Below the pieces are notes generated by a model. The model had not been told where the DNA came from. It was given only the letters and a program-made list of their open reading frames with translations, and searched no databases. 64,000 nt of DNA. Source: a bacterium (GTDB lineage Bacteria; UBP4; UBA4092; JAOAEQ01). The translations under genes were made by a program, and so were the position numbers. The stretch spans positions 41,658 to 105,657 of the forward strand of contig JAOAEQ010000007.1 of the NCBI GenBank assembly GCA_026416715.1. Direction: 5' to 3'. Numbering within the stretch: position 1 is the stretch's first letter; each line of letters begins with the position of its first letter. This document shows positions 26,469 to 35,762 of the stretch, piece after piece.

Positions 26469-27809
26469 ATGAAGGATACAATGACCAATATTAGTCAATA
26501 TGTTTTAGACTTAGCAAAGAATAGGACATCTTCCGCTGAAGTATATCATATTCGTAGCGAAGATACTCAAGTAGAATTCAAATCCGATGAATTGAAAGTT
26601 ATGTATACTCGATATACCAACGGAATCGGATTGCGAGTTATTGTAGATGGCAAAATAGGGTATTCCAGTACTACTGATATCGATAATCTACCTTCACTAG
26701 TTAATAAAGCGTTTAATTCAGCGAAATATGGACAAGAAGCAAAGTTTCAATTTCCGACAGGGAAACAACTGCATAAGTCAAAACCAGCTTCGGATATCTA
26801 TGATATAGCCGTAGCACAATGTAATGTTGATGCAATGGTAGAAAGCGGTAAAAGGTTAGTTGCTTTTGTTAAAGAGAACGCTAGAGAAGCAAAATGTGAT
26901 GTCGAAATTATTAAGCGGTTAGCAAATATTGAAATAATCAATTCAACTGGACTACATGTCCATTATCAAAAAACACTTTATACCGAATTTATTAATGCTG
27001 TAGAAGTTGAACCCGATGGATTCCTTTGGATAGACGAATATTATAGTTCTGGAAAATTAGTCCATCTACCCGAAAAATTGTTAATACGGCTTGTAGATAA
27101 AATGAAAACAGCGAAAAACAAAGTGAGTGTTACCACCCAATTAATGCCGGTGATTTTTGCTCCGAAGGCGCTTTATTCAATTCTTTATGGATTTGAAATG
27201 GGATGTAATGGTAAATATATTCAAAAGGGTACCTCGCCTATGACCGGAAAATTAGGACAGCAAATATTCAATTCAGCATTAACAATTATCGATGATCCGA
27301 CAATACCGTTTGGAGTGAATTCAACGCCATACGACGATGAAGGAATAGTACATCGTCCAATAACCTTAGTTGATACAGGGAAATTAACGCATTATATTTA
27401 TGATTTACAGACTGCAGGGTTAATGCATACCCATTCAACTGGACACGGACATCGTTCATTCAGTAATCTCCCTTCACCAGAATATACGAATTTAGTTATT
27501 AATCCCGGAGAGATTCCTTATGCCACCTTGATTTCCGGCATCCAAGAAGGTATTATTGTACACCAAATATTAGGTGGTGGACAGAGTAATTTATTAGCAG
27601 GAGATTTTTCGGTAAACGTAGACTTAGGGTTTAAAATCGAAAAAGGACAAATAGTAGGCCGTGTAAAAGATACAATGGTTTCGGGAAATATTTACGATGC
27701 GTTCCGACATATTGCAGCTATGAGCCAAGAACAGGAAACCGTGGGAAATATTATTGCTCCTGCTATTTTATTCGAGAAACTCAATGTTACTAGTAGTGCG
27801 GGATCATAA
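26469..27809 (+). CDS. pmbA: TldE/PmbA, non-catalytic partner of TldD
   Basis: 446 residues, homologous to TldD but without the HExxxH motif, as expected for the TldE (PmbA) subunit. Recognisable parts are TNGIGLRVIVDGKIGYSSTT near the N-terminus, GTSPMTGKLGQQIF in the middle and GGGQSNLLAGDFSVNVDLGFKIE near the end. It forms the hollow heterodimer with TldD that encloses the active site. Start could also be the internal ATG four codons later. In operon with tldD and followed closely by the macro-domain gene. Confidence 0.93.
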   Translation: MKDTMTNISQYVLDLAKNRTSSAEVYHIRSEDTQVEFKSDELKVMYTRYTNGIGLRVIVDGKIGYSSTTDIDNLPSLVNKAFNSAKYGQEAKFQFPTGKQLHKSKPASDIYDIAVAQCNVDAMVESGKRLVAFVKENAREAKCDVEIIKRLANIEIINSTGLHVHYQKTLYTEFINAVEVEPDGFLWIDEYYSSGKLVHLPEKLLIRLVDKMKTAKNKVSVTTQLMPVIFAPKALYSILYGFEMGCNGKYIQKGTSPMTGKLGQQIFNSALTIIDDPTIPFGVNSTPYDDEGIVHRPITLVDTGKLTHYIYDLQTAGLMHTHSTGHGHRSFSNLPSPEYTNLVINPGEIPYATLISGIQEGIIVHQILGGGQSNLLAGDFSVNVDLGFKIEKGQIVGRVKDTMVSGNIYDAFRHIAAMSQEQETVGNIIAPAILFEKLNVTSSAGS

Positions 27810-27814
27810 CTCAT

Positions 27815-28360
27815 ATGGAATGGAGAGTTAACCAAACTACAATAAAGTTTTTTCAGGGCGATATAACCACATTTACAACGGATGCAATCGTAAATGCGGC
27901 AAATAATCATCTCTGGATGGGAGGCGGTGTTGCTGGGGCAATCAAACAAGCTGGTGGTAGAATTATTGAAGAGGAAGCAATCCGGCTTGGTCCGATCCCG
28001 ATAGGAGAAGCGGTGGTAACAACCGCTGGAAATCTAAAAGCCAAATATGTCATTCATGCAGCTGGAATGGGACAAGATTTACAAACTGATGCGGATAAAA
28101 TTCGACAGGCAACTCGGAATAGTTTACTTCGTGCATGCCAGTATCGGTTATCTTCCATAGCCTTTCCCGCGATTGGAACTGGGGTTGGTGGGTTTCCAGC
28201 AAGAGCAGCGGCTGAGGTAATGCTACATGAAGTTGTTGAGCATTGTCAGCAGGAAACTACACTACGTGAAATTGATTTTGTGCTTTACGATGCCTCAACC
28301 TATATGGTTTTTTTGCAAGTCGCAGAACAATTTTTACAGAAAAAAAGAAAAAAACTTTGA
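27815..28360 (+). CDS. Macro-domain protein (ADP-ribose/O-acetyl-ADP-ribose binding)
   Basis: 181 residues, nearly all one macro domain. DAIVNAANNHLWMGGGVAGAI is the ADP-ribose-binding signature with the catalytic-region Asn pair and GGGV loop, and FPAIGTGVGGFP is the second phosphate loop. Relatives such as YmdB remove acetyl groups from O-acetyl-ADP-ribose or ADP-ribose from proteins. It begins five bases after tldE, so it is probably in the same operon. The -35 of the lpxA promoter overlaps its stop codon. Confidence 0.93.
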   Translation: MEWRVNQTTIKFFQGDITTFTTDAIVNAANNHLWMGGGVAGAIKQAGGRIIEEEAIRLGPIPIGEAVVTTAGNLKAKYVIHAAGMGQDLQTDADKIRQATRNSLLRACQYRLSSIAFPAIGTGVGGFPARAAAEVMLHEVVEHCQQETTLREIDFVLYDASTYMVFLQVAEQFLQKKRKKL

Positions 28361-28385
28361 CAAAAAGTTTGTCCTATGTTACATT
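28357..28385 (+). promoter_or_regulatory. Likely promoter of the lpxA operon
   Basis: A perfect TTGACA at 28357-28362, a 17-base spacer and TACATT at 28380-28385. The predicted start leaves a leader of about 45 bases that ends in the AAGGAG ribosome-binding site of lpxA. Confidence 0.5.
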
Positions 28386-28439
28386 TTGTATACATTTTGT
28401 AGTACAAGTAAATTTAATTGATAGTAAGGAGTATATGTT

Positions 28440-29210
28440 GTGAATATTCATCCGTCAGCAATTATTCATCCGAAAGCACAATTAGGGAAAAATATTACTA
28501 TCGGTCCCTATTGTATTATTGCAGAACATGTGACGATAGGCGATGATACTGTTCTTGATAATCATGTGGTTATTGAGAATTACACGAAAATAGGTCGTAA
28601 CTGTCGATTGCATTCATGTTCTGTCATTGGCGGAACACCGCAAGATCTGAAGTTTAAAGGTGGAGAAACCTATGTTGAAATAGGAGATAACAATATTATA
28701 CGTGAATTTGTAACCATTAATCGGGCTACTGAACCGGGTAGTATAACTAAAATTGGAAATAATAATTTGATTATGGCTTATGTTCATATAGCGCATAATT
28801 GTACCATCGGTAATAATGTTATATTGGCCAATGTAGCTACGTTAGCTGGGCATGTATGTATTGAAGATTATGCGGTTGTAGGTGGTGGTGTATTCATCCA
28901 TCAGTTTGTCCAAATTGGAAAATATTCCATCACCGGCGGTTGTTCAAAAGTAGTCAAAGATACTCCTCCCTATTTAAAAGTTGCTGGTGACCCGAGTAGA
29001 CCTTATGGTTTAAATACAGTTGGATTACAACGGCATAATTTTCCGAAAGAAGTCATCCATACCTTAAAAACCGCCTATAAAATTCTTTATCGGCAAGGAC
29101 TAACACTGCAAGACGCACTTAGCCGTATTGAACAGGAACTAGGTGATTCACAAGAAATCGTTCATTTTGTTAAATTTATTCGAGCTTCAAAACGCGGAAT
29201 ATGTCGTTAA
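28440..29210 (+). CDS. lpxA: Acyl-ACP--UDP-N-acetylglucosamine O-acyltransferase
   Basis: 256 residues of left-handed beta-helix hexapeptide repeats (IHPSAIIHPKAQLGKNITIGPYC onward), the first enzyme of lipid A synthesis. The catalytic histidine lies in YVHIAHNCTIGNN and the substrate segment in GGTPQDLKFKGGETYV. The C-terminal helical part (HTLKTAYKILYRQGLTLQDAL) is standard. The start is a GTG nine bases after AAGGAG; the nearby ATG at 28435 is out of frame. First gene of the lpxA-lpxI-oxidoreductase-lpxB cluster. Confidence 0.95.
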   Translation: MNIHPSAIIHPKAQLGKNITIGPYCIIAEHVTIGDDTVLDNHVVIENYTKIGRNCRLHSCSVIGGTPQDLKFKGGETYVEIGDNNIIREFVTINRATEPGSITKIGNNNLIMAYVHIAHNCTIGNNVILANVATLAGHVCIEDYAVVGGGVFIHQFVQIGKYSITGGCSKVVKDTPPYLKVAGDPSRPYGLNTVGLQRHNFPKEVIHTLKTAYKILYRQGLTLQDALSRIEQELGDSQEIVHFVKFIRASKRGICR

Positions 29211-29213
29211 GGT

Positions 29214-30044
29214 ATGAATTCACCTTCATTTACAAGAATCGGTCTCATTGCAGGGAGTAGTGATTATCCGATTCTCTTTGCAAAGGAAGCGTTAAAAAAT
29301 CAAATAGAACTAGTTATTTTTGCTTTCCCTACTATAACATCCCCTGAAATTGCTACGTTAGTTCCGGAAAAGAATGTTCATTGGATAAAATTTGGCCAAC
29401 TCGATGAACTCATTGTACTTCTTAAAAAAGAGCAAATTCGTTATGCAGTTTTTGTTGGAAAAGTTCCGCAAACGGTTATTTTTAAATCGTATACCTTTGA
29501 TATGCGAACATTAAAATTATTAACCAAACTTAGCAATAAACAAACCGATTCATTGCTATCTGCGGTTGCAGAAGAATTAGCTCAAGAAGGAATAACATTA
29601 TTGGATGCGACATTATACTTAAAATCCGGTTTAGCTGACGCTGGTCCTATGACCATTCGACAACCAACGACTGAAGAAATGGCTGATATTAAATTTGGAT
29701 TTAAAATAGCCAAGCATATTGCAGAAGTAGATATTGGTCAAAGTGTTGTTGTTAAGAATCAAGCCGTATTAGCTATTGAAGCAATAGAAGGAACCGATGC
29801 GGCCATAGAACGTGCAGCACAATTTGGTGGAGAAGGGGTTGTTATTGTTAAGGTAAGCAAACCTAAACAGGATATTCGGTTTGATATCCCAATAATTGGT
29901 AAGCGAACAATAGAAAAAATGGTTGCAGTTAAAGCCAGTGTTTTAGCTATAGAATCTGGGGCGACCCTTATTCTCGATAAACCAACGGTTATTGAATTAG
30001 CAAATCAGCATAACCTTTGCATGTATGGCATAAGTGCACCATAA
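29214..30044 (+). CDS. lpxI: UDP-2,3-diacylglucosamine pyrophosphatase LpxI
   Basis: 276 residues of the DUF1009 family, which includes LpxI, the alternative to LpxH in making 2,3-diacylglucosamine 1-phosphate. IGLIAGSSDYPILFAKEA opens the N-terminal domain; the C-terminal catalytic region includes LVKSGLADAGPMT-like text (here LKSGLADAGPMTIRQP), VVVKNQAVLAIEAIEGTDAAI and MVAVKASVLAIESGATLILDKP. It begins three bases after lpxA and its product would feed LpxB two genes downstream. Confidence 0.93.
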   Translation: MNSPSFTRIGLIAGSSDYPILFAKEALKNQIELVIFAFPTITSPEIATLVPEKNVHWIKFGQLDELIVLLKKEQIRYAVFVGKVPQTVIFKSYTFDMRTLKLLTKLSNKQTDSLLSAVAEELAQEGITLLDATLYLKSGLADAGPMTIRQPTTEEMADIKFGFKIAKHIAEVDIGQSVVVKNQAVLAIEAIEGTDAAIERAAQFGGEGVVIVKVSKPKQDIRFDIPIIGKRTIEKMVAVKASVLAIESGATLILDKPTVIELANQHNLCMYGISAP

Positions 30045-30066
30045 CATTAGATTTCGATTTTTTAAT

Positions 30067-31044
30067 ATGAAAAAAATAAAAGTTGCCGTTATCGGCGTTG
30101 GTCATTTAGGCCAACATCATGCGCGCATTTATTCAGAATTACCCGGAACCGAGTTGGTCGGTGTAGCCGATATCAATTTATTACAAGCAACCACAATAGC
30201 GAACCAATATAAGACATTAGCCTTTCCTAATCATCAGGAGTTACTGAAGCAAGTTAAGTTTGACGCCGCGAGTATCGTTGTTCCAACGAGTGCACATTAT
30301 TCTGTAACGCGCGATCTGTTGATTGCAGGGATACACTGTTTGGTTGAAAAACCGATAACCGCTTCATTGGAAGAGGCAACTGAGTTAGTACGCATTGCTA
30401 ATAGAGAGAAGCTCATATTACAAGTAGGTCATGTTGAACGGTTTAATGTCGCCGTTCGAGAGTTAGCGAAAGTATTGCGTTTACCACGGTTTATCGAATC
30501 ACATCGATTATCTCCTTTCGATGCGCGAGTTCGCGATGTAGGAGTAGTTCTTGACCTAATGATACACGATTTAGACATTATTTTAGCGGTGGTAAAATCG
30601 CCGGTGGTTGCGATAGAAGCGGTTGGCGTTCCAGTATTAACCAACCATGAAGATATCGCTAATGCACATATTCATTTTGCCAACGGTTGTATTGCTAATG
30701 TTACAGCGAGTCGGGTTTCCGCAGAGAAAATGCGAAAACTCCGTATATTTCAGAAGAATGCTTATTTTTCGCTCGATTATGCAACCCCGGAACTGAAAAT
30801 TTATCGCAAAGTAGTCAAACACGGTAAACCAATAATTTTATTACGAAAAGTATCAATTGAAAAAAAAGAACCGTTACGATTAGAATTGGAATCATTTATA
30901 TCCTGTGTTCGTGCTGGAAAACCCCCAATTGTTTCTGGAGAACACGGACGTGATGCGCTTGAATTAGCTTTGGAAATAACTCGATTGATTCACGCTAAAC
31001 CTCCAATCAAGCGCGAAATTAAACTAATGAAAAAACAAAACTAA
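30067..31044 (+). CDS. Gfo/Idh/MocA-family oxidoreductase in the lipid A operon (GnnA-like)
   Basis: 325 residues from the ATG at 30067; an earlier in-frame ATG overlaps the end of lpxI and adds an unlikely tail. The Rossmann NAD(P) motif VIGVGHLGQHHARIY is at the N-terminus and the family's VEKPIT motif lies near residue 96, followed by VGHVERFNVAVRE and a conserved MIHDLDIIL active-site segment. In some diderms a member of this family, GnnA, oxidises the 3-OH of UDP-GlcNAc so that GnnB can aminate it, giving lipid A with amide-linked chains. The position between lpxI and lpxB fits that role, but no GnnB aminotransferase is in the window. Confidence 0.85.
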   Translation: MKKIKVAVIGVGHLGQHHARIYSELPGTELVGVADINLLQATTIANQYKTLAFPNHQELLKQVKFDAASIVVPTSAHYSVTRDLLIAGIHCLVEKPITASLEEATELVRIANREKLILQVGHVERFNVAVRELAKVLRLPRFIESHRLSPFDARVRDVGVVLDLMIHDLDIILAVVKSPVVAIEAVGVPVLTNHEDIANAHIHFANGCIANVTASRVSAEKMRKLRIFQKNAYFSLDYATPELKIYRKVVKHGKPIILLRKVSIEKKEPLRLELESFISCVRAGKPPIVSGEHGRDALELALEITRLIHAKPPIKREIKLMKKQN

Positions 31045-31147
31045 CGAATTAAGAACTTAAAAGTGTAGTCTTACGTTTCCTATGTTACTTTGTTTCCCTT
31101 TTATCTAATTTTGGCATCTATTATTGTATTATTTCACTTATTGAAAA

Positions 31148-32335
31148 ATGATACATCGTATTTTCATTATAGCCGGGGAAGAATCCGGTGATCTCCATGC
31201 TTCAAATCTCTGTTATGCACTAAAAAAATTAGAACCTACCGTTCAAATTTTTGGATTTGGTGGAAACAGAATGCAAGAAGCAGGAGTAATCTTAATCCAT
31301 AATTTAGTTGACCGAGCGGTAGTAGGTTTTTGGGAGCCGATTAAACAACTTGGTTATTTCAAGAAATTATTTGATGAAATTGAACAGCTTATCATAAAAC
31401 AAAAACCCGTAGTTATCATTTTAGTTGATTATCCTGGATTTAATTTACGGGTTACAGCTCGGATAAAAAAATATGGTATTCCGATAATCTATTACATCAG
31501 TCCACAAATTTGGGCTTGGGGTAAAAAGCGAATAGAGAAAATTGCTAAGTTGGTTGACAAGATGCTGGTGATTTTCCCTTTTGAAAAAGAACTTTATACT
31601 CCATATGGTTTAGCAACAGAATTTGTTGGGCATCCATTATTAGATGTTGTTAAGTTAAGGTTGAGCCGAGAAGAAGTATACCAGAAATATAGATTAAATG
31701 CTGCACAACCGATTATGACCCTGCTTCCCGGGAGTAGAGAGCAAGAAATAAAATCATTATTACCCATAATGTTATCAGCAATCAAACATATTCGCCAGAA
31801 AATTAATACCATTCAGGTTGTATTATTACTTATTAGCGAGAAATATCAGGAATTAGTCCACACTATGATTAGCGCTTCCGGAGAATCAATAATCATTAGC
31901 ACCGAAGATAAATATGAACTCCGCGAAGTATCGAACATTTCTTTAGTTTCGTCAGGAACCGCAACGTTGGAAGGGGCAATTATTGGGACGCCAATGGTTG
32001 TAGTCTATAAAGTTTCACCAATTACTGCATTTATAGCTCGCAGATTAATTACCATTTCAGACATAGCCTTAGTAAATATTGTTGCGGGAAAAAGAATTGT
32101 TCCGGAACTAGTGCAGAAGCAGTTAACACCAATGGCATTAGCTGATGAAGCAATTAACCTGTTATTGACTCCAGAGCGGTTGGCGGAGATGAAATTGCAA
32201 TTAGCAGAAGTTAGAAATAAATTAGGTTCTCCCGGGGCTTCAATTCGCGCAGCACAATCCATTCTGAACTATTTAAAGTTATCAGGAACCTTTCAGCATG
32301 CTTCAGTTTCCACTTCAGATACCCACGAATACTAA
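31148..32335 (+). CDS. lpxB: Lipid A disaccharide synthase
   Basis: 395 residues, glycosyltransferase family 19. The N-terminus IFIIAGEESGDLHASNL, the middle YYISPQIWAWGKKRIEKIAKLVDKM and FEKELYTPYGLATEFVGHPL, the LLPGSREQEIKSLLP segment and SGTATLEGAIIGTPMVVVYK are all LpxB hallmarks. It joins UDP-2,3-diacylglucosamine to lipid X, releasing UDP. No ribosome-binding site is seen before the ATG. It ends only nine bases from the convergent DUF819 gene. Confidence 0.96.
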   Translation: MIHRIFIIAGEESGDLHASNLCYALKKLEPTVQIFGFGGNRMQEAGVILIHNLVDRAVVGFWEPIKQLGYFKKLFDEIEQLIIKQKPVVIILVDYPGFNLRVTARIKKYGIPIIYYISPQIWAWGKKRIEKIAKLVDKMLVIFPFEKELYTPYGLATEFVGHPLLDVVKLRLSREEVYQKYRLNAAQPIMTLLPGSREQEIKSLLPIMLSAIKHIRQKINTIQVVLLLISEKYQELVHTMISASGESIIISTEDKYELREVSNISLVSSGTATLEGAIIGTPMVVVYKVSPITAFIARRLITISDIALVNIVAGKRIVPELVQKQLTPMALADEAINLLLTPERLAEMKLQLAEVRNKLGSPGASIRAAQSILNYLKLSGTFQHASVSTSDTHEY

Positions 32336-32344
32336 CAAACTGTA

Positions 32345-33529
32345 CTATTGGAATTGAGCTATTTTCGCTAGTAATCCAGCGATAATTCCGCCGTAAACAC
32401 CGAGCATATATCCTAAAATAGCTAATAATAAACCGACTGACGCTAATGAACTCTGGTATATGGATGCAACTACCGGTGCTGAAGAGGTTCCGCCAATATT
32501 GGCTTGACTTCCAGTGGCAATGAAAAACATCGGGGCTCTCAACCATCGTGCCGCGACAAACATGCATAGACCATGAATAAGTATCCAGACTACACCAACA
32601 GCAAGAAAAATCGGATAATCAGCGACGTGCCGTAAATTACCTTGAGCACCGATTGAAGCGAGAATAAGATATAAACCAGCATATCCAATTTTAGACGCAC
32701 CCGCTGCCTCTAGTTCCGCTACTTTAGTAAACGATAATATGATCCCAATAGTACTGGCAATAATGATTGCCCAGGTGAAATGATTAATTATATAACTCAC
32801 ATTTGGAATCATTTTTCCCAGTTGGAAACATCCATATCCTAGGCAAAAAGCAATTGCTAATATTGAAGTAATATCAGTAACAGTAATAGGTCTGCTTTTT
32901 TCAAGATGAATTTTCTGGATTTTTAAATTGATTTCTTCGAGAGAACTACGGTCAGCTTTATTCCAGGTATCAATTTTTTGTTGATACGCAGAGAGTGCGA
33001 TAATGATGCCCAGCCAAGAATAAGCGACAACCGTATCAACAACCACACAAGCACTGAAAATCTCCGACGGGGTTCCAAATCCTTCTTTGATAGCTATCAT
33101 ATTTGCGCTTCCGCCAATCCAACTGCCGGCTAATGCACCGATTCCTTTCCAAGCGTCAGCGGGTAACCATTTATGGAAAATAAACGTTGCTATCGGCGCG
33201 CCAAGAATGATTCCAATGGTTCCTGCTAACATCATTAGAATAGCTATTTTACCTAATTTGAGTATTGATTTGATATCCGCTGAGATTAGTAAAATAATTA
33301 ATACCCCTGGCAAAAGATAATTTTTCAACCAGTCATAGGTAACAGATTCTGCGGGCAGAATACCAATCGTCGCACAAATCATTGGTAGGAAGTAAGTCCA
33401 AATTAGGGTGGGTAGATATTTAAACAACCATTGTAACTTTGGCTGTTTTCCGAGCCAGAAGATTAATCCAACCAGACTGATGAGAAAAACAAAAATTGCC
33501 GTCGGGTCTTGAATAGGTAATATTTGCAT
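32345..33529 (-). CDS. DUF819-family membrane protein
   Basis: 394 residues with about ten to eleven membrane segments. The pattern AESVTYDWLKNYLLPGVLIILLISADIK, then LKLGKIAILMMLAGTIGIILGAP and GSWIGGSANMIAIKEGFG, and FIATGSQANIGGTSSAPVVAS near the C-terminus match the DUF819 family of predicted transporters, whose substrates are unknown. I take the ATG at 33529; the open frame extends to 33556, but those residues are not family-like. It is the last gene of the long minus-strand block that starts at lpd and could be co-transcribed with the membrane gene 45 bases upstream. Confidence 0.85.
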   Translation of the reverse strand: MQILPIQDPTAIFVFLISLVGLIFWLGKQPKLQWLFKYLPTLIWTYFLPMICATIGILPAESVTYDWLKNYLLPGVLIILLISADIKSILKLGKIAILMMLAGTIGIILGAPIATFIFHKWLPADAWKGIGALAGSWIGGSANMIAIKEGFGTPSEIFSACVVVDTVVAYSWLGIIIALSAYQQKIDTWNKADRSSLEEINLKIQKIHLEKSRPITVTDITSILAIAFCLGYGCFQLGKMIPNVSYIINHFTWAIIIASTIGIILSFTKVAELEAAGASKIGYAGLYLILASIGAQGNLRHVADYPIFLAVGVVWILIHGLCMFVAARWLRAPMFFIATGSQANIGGTSSAPVVASIYQSSLASVGLLLAILGYMLGVYGGIIAGLLAKIAQFQ

Positions 33530-33574
33530 ACAGTATTCAGAAGAAAAACACACCACTTACCAGCTAAGAATACG

Positions 33575-34228
33575 TCATTTTCCAAAATTAAACAATTGGA
33601 AAACCAGCGGAGCCCATTCGGTAAGTAAAAATCTAATTCGTCCTATAACCAAGGAGACCCGACCCATAACAGTATATCCGAACGAAGCACCAAATGAGAC
33701 CATAATAAATATAATCCCCAACCACGAAACGGTTTTCAATCCTTTTCCTTGCTCGATAGAAAAGAAAAAGTAAATCAAAACTGCGGTAACTCCAACAATG
33801 ATAATCAAAGAATTAATCTGGAATCCGTCATTTGAAAAAAGTGGAGCGATGGTAGCGCTAGTATGTTTCAAAAGTAACGCCTGAATTGAGTTGGGAACAC
33901 TGATTCCTGCTCCCGCACCGATAACAAACGCAATCGAAATTCGACTAATCCAAGAGAATTTTTTGAAGAACCGACTGTACATTAACAACCCTAATACAGC
34001 TGGAATAAGAACAATAAAATTTCGTTTTTCAGTCAATTCTTTAATCAAATTCGGATCAATAACATTGAAATAAGCAATACATACGGTATATCCAGCTGAA
34101 ATACCGACATAAATATGTTCAGCTAATTTATACGCTGGATTATCCTTATATAAAAAGCTATAAATAGCGATGGTTAATCCTGCGGCAAGCCAAATTCCAA
34201 ATATTTCCCAACCAGTCATAGAATACAC
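33575..34228 (-). CDS. Membrane protein of the MutL-linked cluster, 217 residues
   Basis: Uncharacterised. About six membrane segments (near residues 8-25, 39-54, 72-87, 96-112, 139-157, 166-188), no signal-cleavage site and no known motif. The loop between segments is rich in charged residues around KELTEKRN and YSRFFKKFSW. It is separated by 19 bases from the gene before it and belongs to a tight minus-strand run of four membrane-protein genes. I infer that the four form a complex, but there is no direct evidence for its function. Confidence 0.7.
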   Translation of the reverse strand: MYSMTGWEIFGIWLAAGLTIAIYSFLYKDNPAYKLAEHIYVGISAGYTVCIAYFNVIDPNLIKELTEKRNFIVLIPAVLGLLMYSRFFKKFSWISRISIAFVIGAGAGISVPNSIQALLLKHTSATIAPLFSNDGFQINSLIIIVGVTAVLIYFFFSIEQGKGLKTVSWLGIIFIMVSFGASFGYTVMGRVSLVIGRIRFLLTEWAPLVFQLFNFGK

Positions 34229-34247
34229 TCGAATTTAGCGAATTAAT

Positions 34248-35069
34248 TTACTTCTGTTTTCTCCGTAAAGTAAAATAGGTTATATTACCAAAAACAATTA
34301 ACCCGATTATAAAAATATGAATTACTGACTGACTATCCATACCTGCGGAACCAGCACCACGATAACCTTCGAGCTTTTCATACTCAGACGCACCTTTAAG
34401 TCCGCCAATAATCCCGGTTATCTGTCCCGCATTCAATGCCGGATAATTCCCTGGTGCCATAACCGCAGTACATCCTGTTCCAATACGAATCCCGTATCGT
34501 TCGTATCCATACGTTATCCACGTAAATACAGTTGCATCATCGTGGAGAACAACGAGGTATTTAATGTCCTTTAAAGAATTAATATCTTTTAATCCTTCAA
34601 GGGTATAAGTATTATTGCCATAGTAATCTTTTGGGAAAGTTTGTTTCAAATCTACGCCAAGTCCAATTACCACTGCGTAAACACCAGATTTATATCCTAA
34701 ATGGACATAATCTTTTCCCGCAACTTTACCATATTCTTTCCCAATAATAGTCAACCATTTTTCTGCTATCCCGCTACCGCTCGTGTATAATGTCGTGGTA
34801 ATCACCCGGAGATTTTTTCGAAAACACTGACGTAATATTGCGACAGTCATTGGGTCTAATTCCGGGGTTGCAGCCGGTTCGTAATCGAAAACTAACATTA
34901 CCGCACTTCCAGCCGGCAGCTTTTCAATTTCATCATATACACCGCGAACCTCTTTTGTGATAAATACCGGTAGATTTAATGGAACAAATATCGGGATCGC
35001 TATTGCAACCATTACCACCGTAAAAATGATTCGCCGATCTATTTTAGATAATTTGCGCAACCAATCCAT
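34248..35069 (-). CDS. Membrane-anchored protein of the MutL-linked cluster, 273 residues
   Basis: Uncharacterised. An N-terminal membrane segment at residues 14-32 and a C-terminal one at about 248-266 flank a soluble domain of roughly 210 residues with alternating strands and helices (SAVMLVFDYEPAATPELDPMTVAILRQC, VYAVVIGLGVD, YLVVLHDDATVF), which looks Rossmann-like. The topology suggests the soluble part lies on the outer face of the membrane. TGCTAVMAPGNYPALNAGQITGIIGGLKGASEYE near the end is the most distinctive, probably conserved stretch. It sits between two polytopic proteins of the same cluster. Confidence 0.7.
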   Translation of the reverse strand: MDWLRKLSKIDRRIIFTVVMVAIAIPIFVPLNLPVFITKEVRGVYDEIEKLPAGSAVMLVFDYEPAATPELDPMTVAILRQCFRKNLRVITTTLYTSGSGIAEKWLTIIGKEYGKVAGKDYVHLGYKSGVYAVVIGLGVDLKQTFPKDYYGNNTYTLEGLKDINSLKDIKYLVVLHDDATVFTWITYGYERYGIRIGTGCTAVMAPGNYPALNAGQITGIIGGLKGASEYEKLEGYRGAGSAGMDSQSVIHIFIIGLIVFGNITYFTLRRKQK

Positions 35070-35108
35070 GGTTATATGTTATATGGACAGTAGTCTAAAA
35101 CGAACAAT

Positions 35109-35759
35109 TTAATCTTTTCCCTGATACGTTCGTTCTATTCCTAAAATTATTCTTAATGATGTAGCAATTCCGCCTAGCCCTATACCAAGCATAATTGCGC
35201 GACCTGCTGCCATACCCGGAACATCGAGTATCCAACTGGTAATTGTAGTGAAACCAGGTATAAATTTTGGCAGCGATTGTGAAATCATATCACCAAATGG
35301 GATACGACCAATCATAATAATCACCGCAGTGACGAGCATAACCGTAGCTTCAAAATTTCGTGCGATAAATGCCCGATACGCAGCAGAACATATAAAAAAT
35401 GCCGTTAAAGAAAAAGTTGATGCTGTTAACGGAACCTGAATGTTTTCAAACATCCACATAAACGGAGAACCAGATTGAATCCCTCTAGCAAATCCAACTA
35501 TAACCATTGTAACTAAAGCGATATACAATACTAAACTATATGCCCAGCCTGATGATTGACGTTTAATTTTAAAATAATGGGTTCGCATTAAACTGACTAT
35601 GCCGATAACAAGTGTAAATGCGGCAATTAACCGAATCCAGATAGTAACATTAGTTAAAATCGAATCAGATATTTTTAATGGAATGAAATATTGAGCAATC
35701 ATTCCAAATCCGAGGAATAATACGATTAATGTTGGTAAGCGTCTTTTAAAAAAATCCAT
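35109..35759 (-). CDS. Polytopic membrane protein of the MutL-linked cluster, 216 residues
   Basis: Uncharacterised, with five to six membrane segments (about 8-25, 37-57, 72-92, 108-128, 138-154, 185-206). Nothing in it matches a transporter signature that I know. A glycine-rich last segment, GRAIMLGIGLGGIATSLRIILG, follows an ILDVPGMA motif. Its ATG lies three bases from the end of the preceding fibronectin-like/DUF6754-like gene, so the two are almost certainly translated from one message. Confidence 0.7.
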   Translation of the reverse strand: MDFFKRRLPTLIVLFLGFGMIAQYFIPLKISDSILTNVTIWIRLIAAFTLVIGIVSLMRTHYFKIKRQSSGWAYSLVLYIALVTMVIVGFARGIQSGSPFMWMFENIQVPLTASTFSLTAFFICSAAYRAFIARNFEATVMLVTAVIIMIGRIPFGDMISQSLPKFIPGFTTITSWILDVPGMAAGRAIMLGIGLGGIATSLRIILGIERTYQGKD

Positions 35760-35762
35760 AGT

